Origin: an uncultured Chlorobiales bacterium
GTDB taxonomy: Bacteria > Bacteroidota > Chlorobiia > Chlorobiales > Thermochlorobacteraceae
Length of the DNA stretch: 37,684 nt
Assembly (NCBI GenBank): GCA_938003965.1
Contig: CALKXI010000033.1
Location: forward strand, 1 to 37,684
Reading direction: 5' to 3'
A program made the position numbers and the translations under genes. Of this stretch, positions 17,261-25,746 are shown in pieces; position 1 is the stretch's first letter, and each line of letters starts with the position of its first letter. The notes under the pieces are model-generated. The model was not told the DNA's origin. It was given only the letters and a program-made list of their open reading frames with translations, and did no database searches.

Positions 17261-17797
17261 GTGCCTCTGTGCGCATCGAATCTATTGACGCGCTGTGATA
17301 CTCCAACAAGAAATCTAAAAACAATGCGCGAAGTCTAATTCCTGCAATTCCCTTGGCTATGCAGTTGAGAATGCAATAGCCTAACCGACGTCAATATGAG
17401 AATCGCCAGTTTGAAGGGCTGAAAAGAGCTTGTTTCACTCTCAAAATGATATTAACAACTTCCGTTATTCAAACGGCAAGATTTTTTTGGGGACTTTTTT
17501 CGGAAATTGTTTGCGCTAAAAAATCTTCTCTCCCATATTTAAATCGCATTAACGCTCTAACAACAGCAAAGTCCTGCCCAAAGGGACTTAACCGCTGCTG
17601 AACAAGCGCAGAACATTCGTGATAACCGAGTAAAAAGCACGCCGAGCGTTTGTTATCGCAAGTTGAAGACAAATACAGAAACGGCTTACAAGGACCAGAA
17701 GGAAAAACAATCCTTTTTGAGTCCCTAAACAAGTGTCTTTGAACAAAATCTTTACCAAACTCATTTTCAGAACACATCTTTTGAAGGAGAAACGCAA
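17261..17797 (+). promoter_or_regulatory. Long nrdA upstream region with alternative helices
   Basis: I find no convincing gene in this 537-nt stretch. It contains a hairpin GGCTATGCA/TGC-ATAGCC with one bulged base (17355-17381). Further down, AAGTCC (17569-17574) can pair with GGACTT (17584-17589), while AGGGACT (17582-17588) can pair with AGTCCCT (17720-17726); the two pairings exclude each other. A small hairpin AAGGA/TCCTT (17699-17715) followed by TTT resembles a weak terminator just before the last arm. A strong ribosome binding site (GAAGGAGAA) precedes the nrdA ATG. I see no clear NrdR box pair and no cobalamin-riboswitch core. The promoter may lie near 17510-17545 (TTTG, then TATTTAAAT), but this is weak. 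Confidence 0.4.
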
Positions 17798-20209
17798 ATG
17801 TATGTTGTAAAACGAGATGGCTCGCACGAAGAAGTTAAAATTGAAAAAATTCTGCATGCGGTCTCGCGTGCGTGTCGCGGAATTGAAAATGTGGTGCCGC
17901 TGGAAGTTGCCAAGCGCACCATCAATGGCTTGCACGAAGGAAGCACGACGGAAGAATTAGACAACCTCTCGATTGAAACCGCCGTGATGTTGACGGTCGA
18001 AGAGCCGAACTACTCCAAAGTCGCGGCGCGAATGCTCGCCGAATCCATTCGCAAAGAAGCCGGACGCAATGAAGCCTTTCGTGATTACATCAAACTTGCA
18101 GACGAACTGGGGTTGATTGATAGTCGTGTGCGCATGCTTGCCGAAGAAGATTTAGACACGATTGAATACGCCATCGACCACGACCGCGACGACCTCTTCG
18201 AATACTTTGGCTTGCGCACAATTTACGACCGATACCTTTTGCGCCACCCCAAAACGCGCAAAGTTATTGAACGCCCGCAATGGATGTTTATGCGTGTTGC
18301 GCTCGGCTTATCCAAAAACATCACCGAAGCCATTGAGTTTTACGACATCATCTCGAACTTCCTCTACATGCCCTCGACGCCGACGCTCTTCAATTCAGGC
18401 ACGCGCCACGCACAAATGAGCTCATGCTACCTTTTGACGATTGGCGACGACAGTTTAGAGGGCATCTACAAAGCCTACGCCGATTGCGCGCAACTCTCCA
18501 AGTGGTCGGGCGGCATTGGCATTGATTGGACGCCCGTGCGAGCCTCAGGCGCGCTCATCAAAGGCACAAATGGCAAATCAAACGGCATTATTCCCTTCCT
18601 CAAAGTGATGGATTCGAGCGTGCACGCTGTCAATCAAGGGGGCAAGCGTAAAGGCGCGGCGGCAATTTACCTCGAGCCATGGCACGCCGACATTGAAGCA
18701 TTTCTTGAACTGCGCAACAACACCGGTGCCGAAGAACGACGCACGCACAACTTGAACCTCGCCCTTTGGATTCCTGACCTCTTCATGAAGCGCATTGAAG
18801 CCGACGCGCATTGGTCGCTCTTCTCACCAAGCGATGTGCCCCAACTTCTGAACACTTTCGGCGATGAGTTCGAGATGTGGTATGAAAAGTATGAAGCCGA
18901 AGGCAAAGCCTTGAAACAAGTTTCCGCACGCGCACTTTACGGCAGAATGATGCAAACACTTGCCGAAACCGGAAACGGCTGGATGTGCTTCAAAGACACC
19001 TCCAACAAACGCTCCGCACAAACCGGCAAGCCGGGCAACATCATTCACAGCTCAAACCTTTGCACCGAAATTTTGGAAGTAACCTCCAAAGATGAAACCG
19101 CCGTCTGCAATCTCGGAAGCGTCAATGTCGGCGCGTTTGTGCGCGACGATGGCTACTTTGATTTCAACGGTCTGCGCAAAGTGGTGCGTGTAGCGACAAA
19201 GTTCTTGGATAGAGTCGTCGACGTCAATTTCTACCCGACCAAAGAAGCGGCGGCATCAAATCATCGTTGGCGTCCAGTTGGACTTGGCTTGATGGGATTG
19301 CAAGATGTGTTCTTCAAAATGCGAATGCCCTTCGACTCGCCTAACGCCAAAGCCCTCTCGAACCAAATTTCCGAAGTGATTTACTACGAAGCCTTGAAAA
19401 CGTCTGTCAAGTTAGCCGAAGAGTTCGGGGCGTTCCCTGCGTTCAGCGAAACGAAGTATGTCGACGGCAAACTTGCCGTGCATCTCGCCAAAGAATACGG
19501 CATCACGCCGACCTTGCACGAAGATTGGGACACGCTCGCCGAAGAAATCAAAGCGAAAGGGCTTCGCAACTCGCTCTTAATTGCCATTGCGCCGACGGCA
19601 ACCATTGCGTCCATTGTTGGCTGTTATGAGTGCATTGAGCCGCAGGTCTCTAACCTCTTCAAGCGCGAAACACTTTCAGGAGAATTTTTGCAAATCAACC
19701 GATACCTCGTCGCTGACCTCAAACGCTTGGGATTATGGACACCGCAAGTTCGCGCCGCTATCATTGAAGGCGAAGGCTCAATCCAACACATTGAAGCCAT
19801 TCCCGAAGATGTCCGCTCGCTTTATAAAACCGCATGGGAAATTTCACAAAAAACCTTGATTGATATGGCGGCGGAGCGGTCGGCTTTCATCTGCCAATCC
19901 CAATCTCTGAACCTCTTTATGGAATCGCCGACAATAGGCAAACTCTCGTCGATGTATATGTATGCGTGGAAAAAAGGTCTAAAAACGACTTACTACTTGC
20001 GCTCTCGCGCTAAAACGCGCATTCAGAAAACCACAACCGCAGGCGCAAAAGAAAGCGAGCCTGTTCAAGAAACCGTTGCCGCACTTGCGCAAGCCGTAGC
20101 AAACGCAAAAGCCGCAAACAGCAATGGACACGCAATCTCGGAGAACAAAACGAAAGATGCCGTTTCATGCTCGCTGGAAAATCCTGACTCGTGCGAAGCG
20201 TGCCAATAA
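17798..20209 (+). CDS. nrdA: Class I ribonucleoside-diphosphate reductase, alpha subunit
   Basis: It reduces ribonucleoside diphosphates to deoxy forms with the radical supplied by NrdB. The 803-aa protein starts with an ATP-cone (VKRDGSHEEVKIEKI), the allosteric activity site. Active-site residues are visible: Cys210 in SSCYLL and Cys437 in AVCNLGSVN form the redox pair, and Asn420, Cys422 (thiyl radical) and Glu424 lie in SNLCTEI. PTATIASIVG is the conserved phosphate-binding loop. Tyr732-Tyr733 in TTYYLRSR relay the radical. An Ala/Asn-rich linker (about 750-785) leads to a C-terminal CEAC pair that shuttles electrons from thioredoxin. The start is fixed by the ribosome binding site. nrdB follows after 49 nt. 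Confidence 0.97.
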   Translation: MYVVKRDGSHEEVKIEKILHAVSRACRGIENVVPLEVAKRTINGLHEGSTTEELDNLSIETAVMLTVEEPNYSKVAARMLAESIRKEAGRNEAFRDYIKLADELGLIDSRVRMLAEEDLDTIEYAIDHDRDDLFEYFGLRTIYDRYLLRHPKTRKVIERPQWMFMRVALGLSKNITEAIEFYDIISNFLYMPSTPTLFNSGTRHAQMSSCYLLTIGDDSLEGIYKAYADCAQLSKWSGGIGIDWTPVRASGALIKGTNGKSNGIIPFLKVMDSSVHAVNQGGKRKGAAAIYLEPWHADIEAFLELRNNTGAEERRTHNLNLALWIPDLFMKRIEADAHWSLFSPSDVPQLLNTFGDEFEMWYEKYEAEGKALKQVSARALYGRMMQTLAETGNGWMCFKDTSNKRSAQTGKPGNIIHSSNLCTEILEVTSKDETAVCNLGSVNVGAFVRDDGYFDFNGLRKVVRVATKFLDRVVDVNFYPTKEAAASNHRWRPVGLGLMGLQDVFFKMRMPFDSPNAKALSNQISEVIYYEALKTSVKLAEEFGAFPAFSETKYVDGKLAVHLAKEYGITPTLHEDWDTLAEEIKAKGLRNSLLIAIAPTATIASIVGCYECIEPQVSNLFKRETLSGEFLQINRYLVADLKRLGLWTPQVRAAIIEGEGSIQHIEAIPEDVRSLYKTAWEISQKTLIDMAAERSAFICQSQSLNLFMESPTIGKLSSMYMYAWKKGLKTTYYLRSRAKTRIQKTTTAGAKESEPVQETVAALAQAVANAKAANSNGHAISENKTKDAVSCSLENPDSCEACQ

Positions 20210-20258
20210 TTAAATCATTCACACTCAAAAATTTGTAACAACAAAACCGCAAACAATT

Positions 20259-21266
20259 ATGATTTTGTCTCATGAACTTGACCTCACGCTGCGTCCGATG
20301 AAGTATCCGCAGTTCTTCAAACTCTACAAGGATTCCATCAAAAACATCTGGACGACAGACGAACTCGACTTCTCGCTCGATTACGAACACCTGCGCGACA
20401 GAATTTCAGCCAAAGAAGCGCACCTTATCAAACGCCTTGTCGCCTTCTTTGCAACAGCGGATAACATCGTCGGGCATAACCTCGTCCTGAATCTTTACAA
20501 GCATGTCAATTCGCCTGAATATCGAATGTTCTTAGGCAAAGTGCTCTTCGACGAAATGCAACATGTCGAAACCTACTTGCTCTTGGTCGATAGTTACATT
20601 CCCGACATTCGCGAGCGTCAAGAAGCCTTCGCCGCCTACCAAAATGTGCCATCGGTCAAGCTCAAAGCCGATTTCTGCTTCAAGTATATGGACACGATTC
20701 AGCATTTGGACAAACTCGATACCGATGAAAAGCGTCGCCAATTCTTGGAGAACATCATCTGCTTTGCCGCATGTATTGAAGGCTTGTTCTTCTTTGGCTC
20801 GTTCGCGTATGTCTATTTCCTGCGCAATCGCGGACTTTTGCCCGGACTTGCGGCGGCAACGAATTGGGTTTTCCGCGATGAAACCATGCACATTCAAGGC
20901 GCAATGGAAGTCGTGCAAGTCATTCGTGATGAGTATCCGCACCTCTTCGATAAAACCCTCGAAGCCAAAGTTCACCAAATGATCGATGAAGCCATCGCCG
21001 TTGAAATGAACTTCTGCGAAGACTGCTTGCACCACGGCATTACTGGCATTTCGCAATCGATGATGCGCGACTATTTAGGCTACTGCGCCGACCAACGCTT
21101 GGAGCAACTCGGCTACGAAAAGAAATACAAAACGAAAAACCCCTTCCCGTTCATGGTGCTTCAAGACGTGCAACCGCTTACGAACTTTTTTGAAAAGCGC
21201 GTGACCGAATATCAAAAAGGCTTCGACGCCAGCCCGAAAGCCGTAACCTTTGACGAAGAGTTTTAA
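20259..21266 (+). CDS. nrdB: Class I ribonucleoside-diphosphate reductase, beta subunit
   Basis: Ferritin-like radical-generating subunit, 335 aa. Metal ligands can be read off in family order: Asp68 in TADNIVGHN, Glu99 and His102 in FDEMQHVETY, Glu174 in ACIEGLFFF, and Glu208 and His211 in RDETMH. Tyr106, four residues after His102, occupies the radical-tyrosine position, so this is not a Tyr-less class Ic type even though the surrounding sequence (NLVLNLYKHVNSPE) recalls Chlamydia-like R2 proteins. The actual metal (Fe/Fe, Mn/Fe or Mn/Mn) cannot be assigned by eye. It is co-transcribed with nrdA and ends at a strong terminator. Confidence 0.96.
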   Translation: MILSHELDLTLRPMKYPQFFKLYKDSIKNIWTTDELDFSLDYEHLRDRISAKEAHLIKRLVAFFATADNIVGHNLVLNLYKHVNSPEYRMFLGKVLFDEMQHVETYLLLVDSYIPDIRERQEAFAAYQNVPSVKLKADFCFKYMDTIQHLDKLDTDEKRRQFLENIICFAACIEGLFFFGSFAYVYFLRNRGLLPGLAAATNWVFRDETMHIQGAMEVVQVIRDEYPHLFDKTLEAKVHQMIDEAIAVEMNFCEDCLHHGITGISQSMMRDYLGYCADQRLEQLGYEKKYKTKNPFPFMVLQDVQPLTNFFEKRVTEYQKGFDASPKAVTFDEEF

Positions 21267-21290
21267 GTCAGAACATTTCAATAGCCGACA

Positions 21291-21348
21291 CCAAAACCGC
21301 GCCGCGAAATCTCAATCGAGAAAGTAACGGCGCAGTTTGGTTTTTTTA
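21291..21348 (+). terminator. Rho-independent terminator of nrdAB
   Basis: CCAAAACCGCGCCG (21291-21304) pairs with CGGCGCAGTTTGG (21328-21340) with small mismatches; an inner TCTC/GAGA pair adds to the fold. A run of seven T follows at 21341-21347. Confidence 0.9.
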
Positions 21349-21360
21349 CTCGATAAGCCA

Positions 21361-22401
21361 CTATTCGATAAGCCATTTGAGCATTGCCCATTGCAAGGCT
21401 TCGCTGTGAAACTCGAAGCGCGTCCAACACGAGCGCGAAAGCCATTCAAAAAAACGGTGCGCATTGGTTGCCGCGTAAAACGACCCCGTCTTCATTTTGG
21501 AAAAAGAATCTAAACGAATGCTTGTCTGCAACGACGCTTCGTTCCAATACTTGCCAATAGACGCAAGGCACAAGCGTTCTAAATCGTTGCGGGGTGAAAC
21601 GCAAGAAGCCAACTCTAAAAGACGCGCGCGCTGGTCGTAAAGCGCATCAAGATTTCCCCAAACCATCGCCCGCGAAAGCGCATACAAAATCACCAACGGA
21701 AACGGATAGTAAGGACTCACTGCGTAAGGATTCTCGAGAATCAAATCGCTTTCAAGGACGGTTTTCAAAAAAGCAATCGTTTCGCGCCGACCGTTGCAGT
21801 CCAAACGCTTGAAACGTTGCAAAAGCCAAAGAATGTGAGCCTGAACCACAATATCCACCTGCTCGATTTTTTGATTCGAGCATTGCGCTCTTGGCGGAAA
21901 CCAAACAAGAAAAACCCCGTCCGCACAAGGCAAAACCGTGCGCTGAAAATCAGGCAGGCGAAATCGGACATTATCCAACCGATAAAATTCAAGGTCTTTG
22001 ATGAGGGCGTTGAGATGGGTGGCATCGTCGAGCGCGAGGGCTTGAAAGGCGGTGCAATCGGCGTCGGGGTCGAGTTTCATCAAGCGAAGCGCGTTGAGAT
22101 ACGGCGCATTGTCGGGGAGCGAAAGCCCCGATTTGAATCGCCAATGATAAACGTGATGTCCCTTTTGATAGTGGTGCAAACTTTTCTTTGCGCGTGCGAT
22201 TGCATCAAGCAGAGCGGGGGAGTGAATGGTGCAATGCGAAAGAATCGTGAGGATATTGGCGGTAATGAATTGATTGTGTTCGGGAACGGCGTTAAGCAGA
22301 ACGCGCTGGCAGTCCCATTCTTCGCCGTCGAAGAGCGAAAGAAGTTTGCGCTCGATAAAGTCGTGAGTTACAAAGTCGTCAGTCATAAAGTCGTTAGTCA
22401 T
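21361..22401 (-). CDS. Hypothetical protein, possible alpha/alpha-toroid fold
   Basis: About 346 aa from the ATG at 22401, which overlaps the stop of the upstream nuclease gene as ATGACTAA. An open stretch further upstream lies inside that gene. The N-terminus holds three tandem 5-residue units, MTNDF, MTDDF and VTHDF. There is no signal peptide or membrane helix. Helix-rich sequence with HHVYHWRF, DPDADCTAFQALAL and VDIVVQAHILWLL resembles the repeated helical hairpins of terpene-cyclase/prenyltransferase-like toroids, in which a DxDxTA motif and an AN(V/I)L-type helix recur; this is an inference from pattern only. Catalytic function cannot be assigned. It is co-transcribed with the nuclease and serS. 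Confidence 0.7.
   Translation of the reverse strand: MTNDFMTDDFVTHDFIERKLLSLFDGEEWDCQRVLLNAVPEHNQFITANILTILSHCTIHSPALLDAIARAKKSLHHYQKGHHVYHWRFKSGLSLPDNAPYLNALRLMKLDPDADCTAFQALALDDATHLNALIKDLEFYRLDNVRFRLPDFQRTVLPCADGVFLVWFPPRAQCSNQKIEQVDIVVQAHILWLLQRFKRLDCNGRRETIAFLKTVLESDLILENPYAVSPYYPFPLVILYALSRAMVWGNLDALYDQRARLLELASCVSPRNDLERLCLASIGKYWNEASLQTSIRLDSFSKMKTGSFYAATNAHRFFEWLSRSCWTRFEFHSEALQWAMLKWLIE
22357..22401 (-). repeat. Three tandem 15-bp units at the start of the hypothetical gene
   Basis: On the minus strand the units begin ATGACTAACGACTTT (22401-22387), ATGACTGACGACTTT (22386-22372) and GTAACTCACGACTTT (22371-22357). The first two each begin with an in-frame ATG, so both could initiate translation. 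The first also contains the stop codon of the upstream gene. Confidence 0.9.
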
Positions 22402-24148
22402 CGGCTTGTTCGGCTTCGGAGGCAAGGGTGATGGTGTCGTGATTGGAAAGTGCGCAAAGCCGTTCAATCAATTCTTGCAAGAGTGTTGTGGGCGTGTGCG
22501 AGGCTTGAACATAAAGGCACGAAAGCGTTTCGCGATTGTGATAAATCCAACTCGAGAGAATCTGCATTTCGTCAATTTCTTCTTTTTTGCATTCGGCGGG
22601 AGCGGTTGCGCCGTTGAAGTAAATCTGTTCGAGCATCGGCGAAAGTGTGAGCGCGTCGTCGAGCAAAATTTTTTCTTGCGCCGCCAATCGTCCAAACCGC
22701 ACAAATAAAATCACGAACTCCTTACACACGTCGGAATAAATCGCCGAAGGAAGCAAAATGAGCACATTGTTTTCGTTGATGGACGCTGTAACGGAGGCTT
22801 GGCGATAAAATACACGTCGCAGGCTTTGAATACGCGAGCGCAGTTCGGCGGCGTCTTCGAAGCGATAGTCGGCGGCAAGTTGTTTCATCTTTGCGGTGAG
22901 CGTGTCGATAATTTCTGCGTCAACGCCTGAAAGAAATCGCCGCACGCGATTGAGTTCGCGTTCATATTCGCCCTTCTCGACGCGCCAACGCTCGCAGGGC
23001 GCAACACATCGGTGCAAATCCAAATACACGCACGCCCGCCCTTTACTTAATTCGTCGTCGGAACACTCGCGCAAAAGAAACGTGCGATTGAGCACGGTGA
23101 AGACATTGCGCACGCTTTCCATCGAGGGAAACGGTCCGAAATACTCCGCACCATCGTTCTCGACTTCCATTGCAATTTCAAGTCGAGGGAACTCGTGATT
23201 CGTTAATCGCAAAAATGGATACGACTTATATCGCTTCAAAAGTGTGTTGTAGCGCGGCTTGTGAAGTTTGATGAGTTTGGATTCGAGCAGAAGGGCTTCA
23301 AGTTCCGAGCCTGTGGTGCGGCAGTCAATTTTGCGCACATACATCACGAGTTCTTTGACTTTATCGGCTTTGTGCTCTGTGTCGGTGAAGTAAGAACTGA
23401 CGCGCGATTTGAGGTTTTTAGATTTGCCAATGTAAAGCAGTTCGCCTTGTTCGGAGTAAAAGAAATAAACGCCGGGCTGTTCGGGCAGTTTAGGCAAGAG
23501 CGTTTCGCGAAGGGTGCGAATGTGCTTCGGCTCGCGCTTGAAGACGCGCAGGGCTTTGTATTGAAGCGAGAGAAGTTCCTCGAGATGCTCAATGCGATGT
23601 TTTTCTTGTGCGATTTCAATGAGTTTGTGAAGCACGCCAACGGTGGCTTGGCAGTCGCCTTTGGCACGATGCCGCTCGGTGATTGGAATTCCAAAGTATG
23701 CGGCAAGGTCGCCAAGATTTTTTTTGAGTTGTTTCGGAAGCAAGCGGCGCGCTAAACGCACAGTGCAGAGGGCGCGATTTTCCAAGCGTTCAAAGCCGTT
23801 GCGCTCAAGCTCGAGGTTAATGAAGGTGTAATCAAATGAACTGTTATGCGCAACGAACACGCTTTCGCCGAGAAGACGAAGCAAGTCGGGAAGAATTTCC
23901 TTTGCCGTTGGCGCGTGTTTGACCATCTCGTTGGTAATGCCGGTGTATTGCGAGATGAAGTAGGAAATCGGCATCTCAGGATTGATGAGCGATGTCAATT
24001 CGCCAACAACTTCGCCACGATGAACTTTCATCGCACACACTTCGATGATGCGGTTTGCGCGATTTGCGCCGCCTGTGGTTTCAAGGTCGATAACGGTGTA
24101 TGTGGCGTCAGAGAGCGTCACGGCAAATTCAAAATGAGAGTGGTTCAA
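22394..24148 (-). CDS. DnaQ-like exonuclease fused to UvrC/Cho-type GIY-YIG nuclease
   Basis: Two nuclease modules in one 584-aa chain. Residues 15-175 are a DEDDh 3'-5' exonuclease: Asp21 and Glu23 in VIDLETTG, Asp106 in HNSSFDYTF, and His160 and Asp165 in HRAKGD. Residues about 220-300 are a GIY-YIG domain: GVY 225-227, YIG 238-240, Arg248 and the acidic ELEALLLESKLI. Further C-terminal there is a cysteine cluster (CSDDELSKGRACVYLDLHRC) and a UVR-like helix pair (DYRFEDAAELRSRI). This architecture is known from Bacteroidota and Actinobacteria and resembles UvrC's 3'-incision half as in Cho; a role in nucleotide excision repair is the likely job. The only start fitting the full exonuclease is TTG at 24148, 6 nt after the serS stop; GTG at 24121 is an alternative. 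Confidence 0.88.
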   Translation of the reverse strand: MNHSHFEFAVTLSDATYTVIDLETTGGANRANRIIEVCAMKVHRGEVVGELTSLINPEMPISYFISQYTGITNEMVKHAPTAKEILPDLLRLLGESVFVAHNSSFDYTFINLELERNGFERLENRALCTVRLARRLLPKQLKKNLGDLAAYFGIPITERHRAKGDCQATVGVLHKLIEIAQEKHRIEHLEELLSLQYKALRVFKREPKHIRTLRETLLPKLPEQPGVYFFYSEQGELLYIGKSKNLKSRVSSYFTDTEHKADKVKELVMYVRKIDCRTTGSELEALLLESKLIKLHKPRYNTLLKRYKSYPFLRLTNHEFPRLEIAMEVENDGAEYFGPFPSMESVRNVFTVLNRTFLLRECSDDELSKGRACVYLDLHRCVAPCERWRVEKGEYERELNRVRRFLSGVDAEIIDTLTAKMKQLAADYRFEDAAELRSRIQSLRRVFYRQASVTASINENNVLILLPSAIYSDVCKEFVILFVRFGRLAAQEKILLDDALTLSPMLEQIYFNGATAPAECKKEEIDEMQILSSWIYHNRETLSCLYVQASHTPTTLLQELIERLCALSNHDTITLASEAEQADD

Positions 24149-24154
24149 TCAGAC

Positions 24155-25468
24155 TTATTCAATCACATCAAAGCGCGTGTAGGGACGCAGAACTTCGGGA
24201 ATGATGATTTTTCCATCTTTGGTTTGATTGTTTTCCAACAGCGAAACCATCAAGCGTGATGTGGCAAGCCCTGAGCCGTTGAGCGTATGGACAAATTCAG
24301 GCTTCGATTTTTCGTCGCGCTTAAAGCGAATGTTGGCGCGGCGGGCTTGGAAATCTTCAAAGTTCGAGCAGCTCGAGGCTTCTAAAAAGCGTTCTTCGGC
24401 AGGCGACCAAACTTCAAGGTCGTAGCACTTCGCCGCATTTGCGCCAATATCGCCCGAACAAAGCAAAAGCACGCGATAGGGCAAGTTGAGTGCCATCAAA
24501 ATCGATTCGGCATCAGCCACGAGTGATTCCAGTTCTTGATAGGAACTTTCAGGCGTGGTGAATTTCACGAGTTCAACTTTGTTGAATTGATGCACGCGCA
24601 AAAAGCCGCGAACATCTTTGCCATAACTGCCCGCCTCACTGCGAAAACACGCCGAATAAGCGGCATACTTAATCGGCAACTGTGAGCCTTTCAAAATTTC
24701 GTCGCGATGCAAGTTCGTTACAGGCACTTCGGCAGTGGGAATCGCAAAGAGCCGTCCGACCGAATCCGCTTCGTAGGTTTCTTGTCCTTCGTAACTGGCG
24801 CGATAGACTTGATTGAGAAATTTTGGAAACTGTCCTGTGCCGCGAAGCGAGTCGCGATTAACAAAGAACGGCGGGAAGATTTCCGTGTAGCCATTTTTTG
24901 AAAGGTGCGTGTCGAGCATGAAGTTAATCAGGGCGCGCTCGAGCGTTGCGCCTTTGCCTTTGTAGACAGGGAAGCCGGCACCTGTGATTTTTGCGCCGCG
25001 CTCAAAATCCAAGATGTCCAATGCCTTGCCGAGCTCGAGATGATTTTTCGGCTTGAAATCAAACGCGCGTTTGTTGTGCAGAACTTCTTTATGGACGACG
25101 TTTTCGCGGGCGTCTTTGCCAATCGGCACGCTTTCGTGCAAGATGTTCGGAAGGTAGAGCAAAATTTCTTCCTGCTTGGATTCAAGGTCGCGCAGGGTGT
25201 TGTCTAATTCGGTGATTTTATCGGAAACGATTTTCATTTGCGCGATAAGTGCGTCGGCGTTCTCTTTGTTTTTTTTCAGGCGAGCAATTTCATCGGAAAC
25301 TTTGTTGCGCGTGGCTTTGAGCGAGTCGGTTTCGCTAACGAGTGCACGGCGTTGTTGGTCGAGCAAAATGAGGTCGTCGACTTTGGCGATTTCACTCGAG
25401 AGTTGCCGTGCGTGAAGAATGGATTTGAGTTTATCGGGGGTTTCGCGGACGAGTTTGATGTCAATCAT
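24155..25468 (-). CDS. serS: Seryl-tRNA synthetase
   Basis: Class II aminoacyl-tRNA synthetase charging tRNA-Ser, 437 aa. An N-terminal coiled-coil arm (about 30-105) contacts the long variable arm of tRNA-Ser. The catalytic domain shows motif 2 in [21 protein letters not shown] and motif 3 in [32 protein letters not shown] is the conserved serine-binding region. All of this is typical of bacterial SerRS. It is the first gene of a leftward operon with the fusion nuclease and the toroid-like protein. Confidence 0.97.
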   Translation of the reverse strand: MIDIKLVRETPDKLKSILHARQLSSEIAKVDDLILLDQQRRALVSETDSLKATRNKVSDEIARLKKNKENADALIAQMKIVSDKITELDNTLRDLESKQEEILLYLPNILHESVPIGKDARENVVHKEVLHNKRAFDFKPKNHLELGKALDILDFERGAKITGAGFPVYKGKGATLERALINFMLDTHLSKNGYTEIFPPFFVNRDSLRGTGQFPKFLNQVYRASYEGQETYEADSVGRLFAIPTAEVPVTNLHRDEILKGSQLPIKYAAYSACFRSEAGSYGKDVRGFLRVHQFNKVELVKFTTPESSYQELESLVADAESILMALNLPYRVLLLCSGDIGANAAKCYDLEVWSPAEERFLEASSCSNFEDFQARRANIRFKRDEKSKPEFVHTLNGSGLATSRLMVSLLENNQTKDGKIIIPEVLRPYTRFDVIE

Positions 25469-25679
25469 TCGTTAAGGTTTTTCAGACAGTTGTTTGAGAA
25501 GTGGCAAAGTTACACGATGCGGCGCAAAAAAGGAACAATCGGCAAGGAGTGAGGGGTAAGAAGTGAGGCGTGCATTTAACTTTGAGTTCTTGACTTTCAA
25601 CTTTCAACGCACTTGGATTACTCACTTTCGGAACGACCGACTAATGGGTCGTGATGAACGGAATTCGTCGCTATTGATT
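25469..25679. repeat. Intergenic repeat words between serS and the subtilase gene
   Basis: No gene is visible in this gap. AGGAGTGAGGGGTAAGAAGTGAGG near 25545-25568 and CTTTCAACTTTCAACG near 25594-25609 resemble words in the gap before the SpoIIE-type phosphatase gene. On the minus strand 25637-25612 reads GTCGTTCCGAAAGTGAGTAA followed by TCCAAG, a diverged copy of the GTCATTCCGA repeat at 11695. The serS promoter should lie near its left end. Confidence 0.6.
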
Positions 25680-25713
25680 AAAAAAGCGTCCTGCCGTTTT
25701 CAGCAAGACGCTT
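25680..25713 (-). terminator. Rho-independent terminator of the subtilase gene
   Basis: Read on the minus strand, AAGCGTC (25713-25707) pairs with GACGCTT (25690-25684) and an inner GC-containing step extends the stem; TTTT and more T follow. It lies about 35 nt after the stop codon. Confidence 0.88.
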
Positions 25714-25746
25714 CTCGTTCTTGATTCCTGACTACTGACGAGTTCA

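Noticed and set aside
17446-17601. A 51-codon rightward frame starting ATGATATTAACA before nrdA
   Set aside because: No ribosome binding site, no recognisable sequence, and it lies in a region with RNA-like pairings; a leader peptide cannot be excluded but is not supported.
17565-17690. RNase P-like strings (CAAAGTCC and ACAGAAACGGCTTAC) in the nrdA leader
   Set aside because: They recall the conserved 5' and 3' parts of RNase P RNA, but they are only about 110 nt apart, the P4 pairing is incomplete and the other conserved regions are missing.
17469-17777. Minus-strand 102-codon frame opposite the nrdA leader
   Set aside because: Cys/Phe/Arg-rich composition, no ribosome binding site and no recognisable family; it looks like the shadow of a non-coding leader.
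17261-17797. Cobalamin riboswitch before nrdA (and before cobS)
   Set aside because: The conserved B12-box and core strings were not found upstream of either gene.
20259-21266. Chlamydia-type class Ic ribonucleotide reductase beta subunit
   Set aside because: The local sequence looks similar, but Tyr106 is present at the radical position, so a Tyr-less class Ic assignment does not hold.
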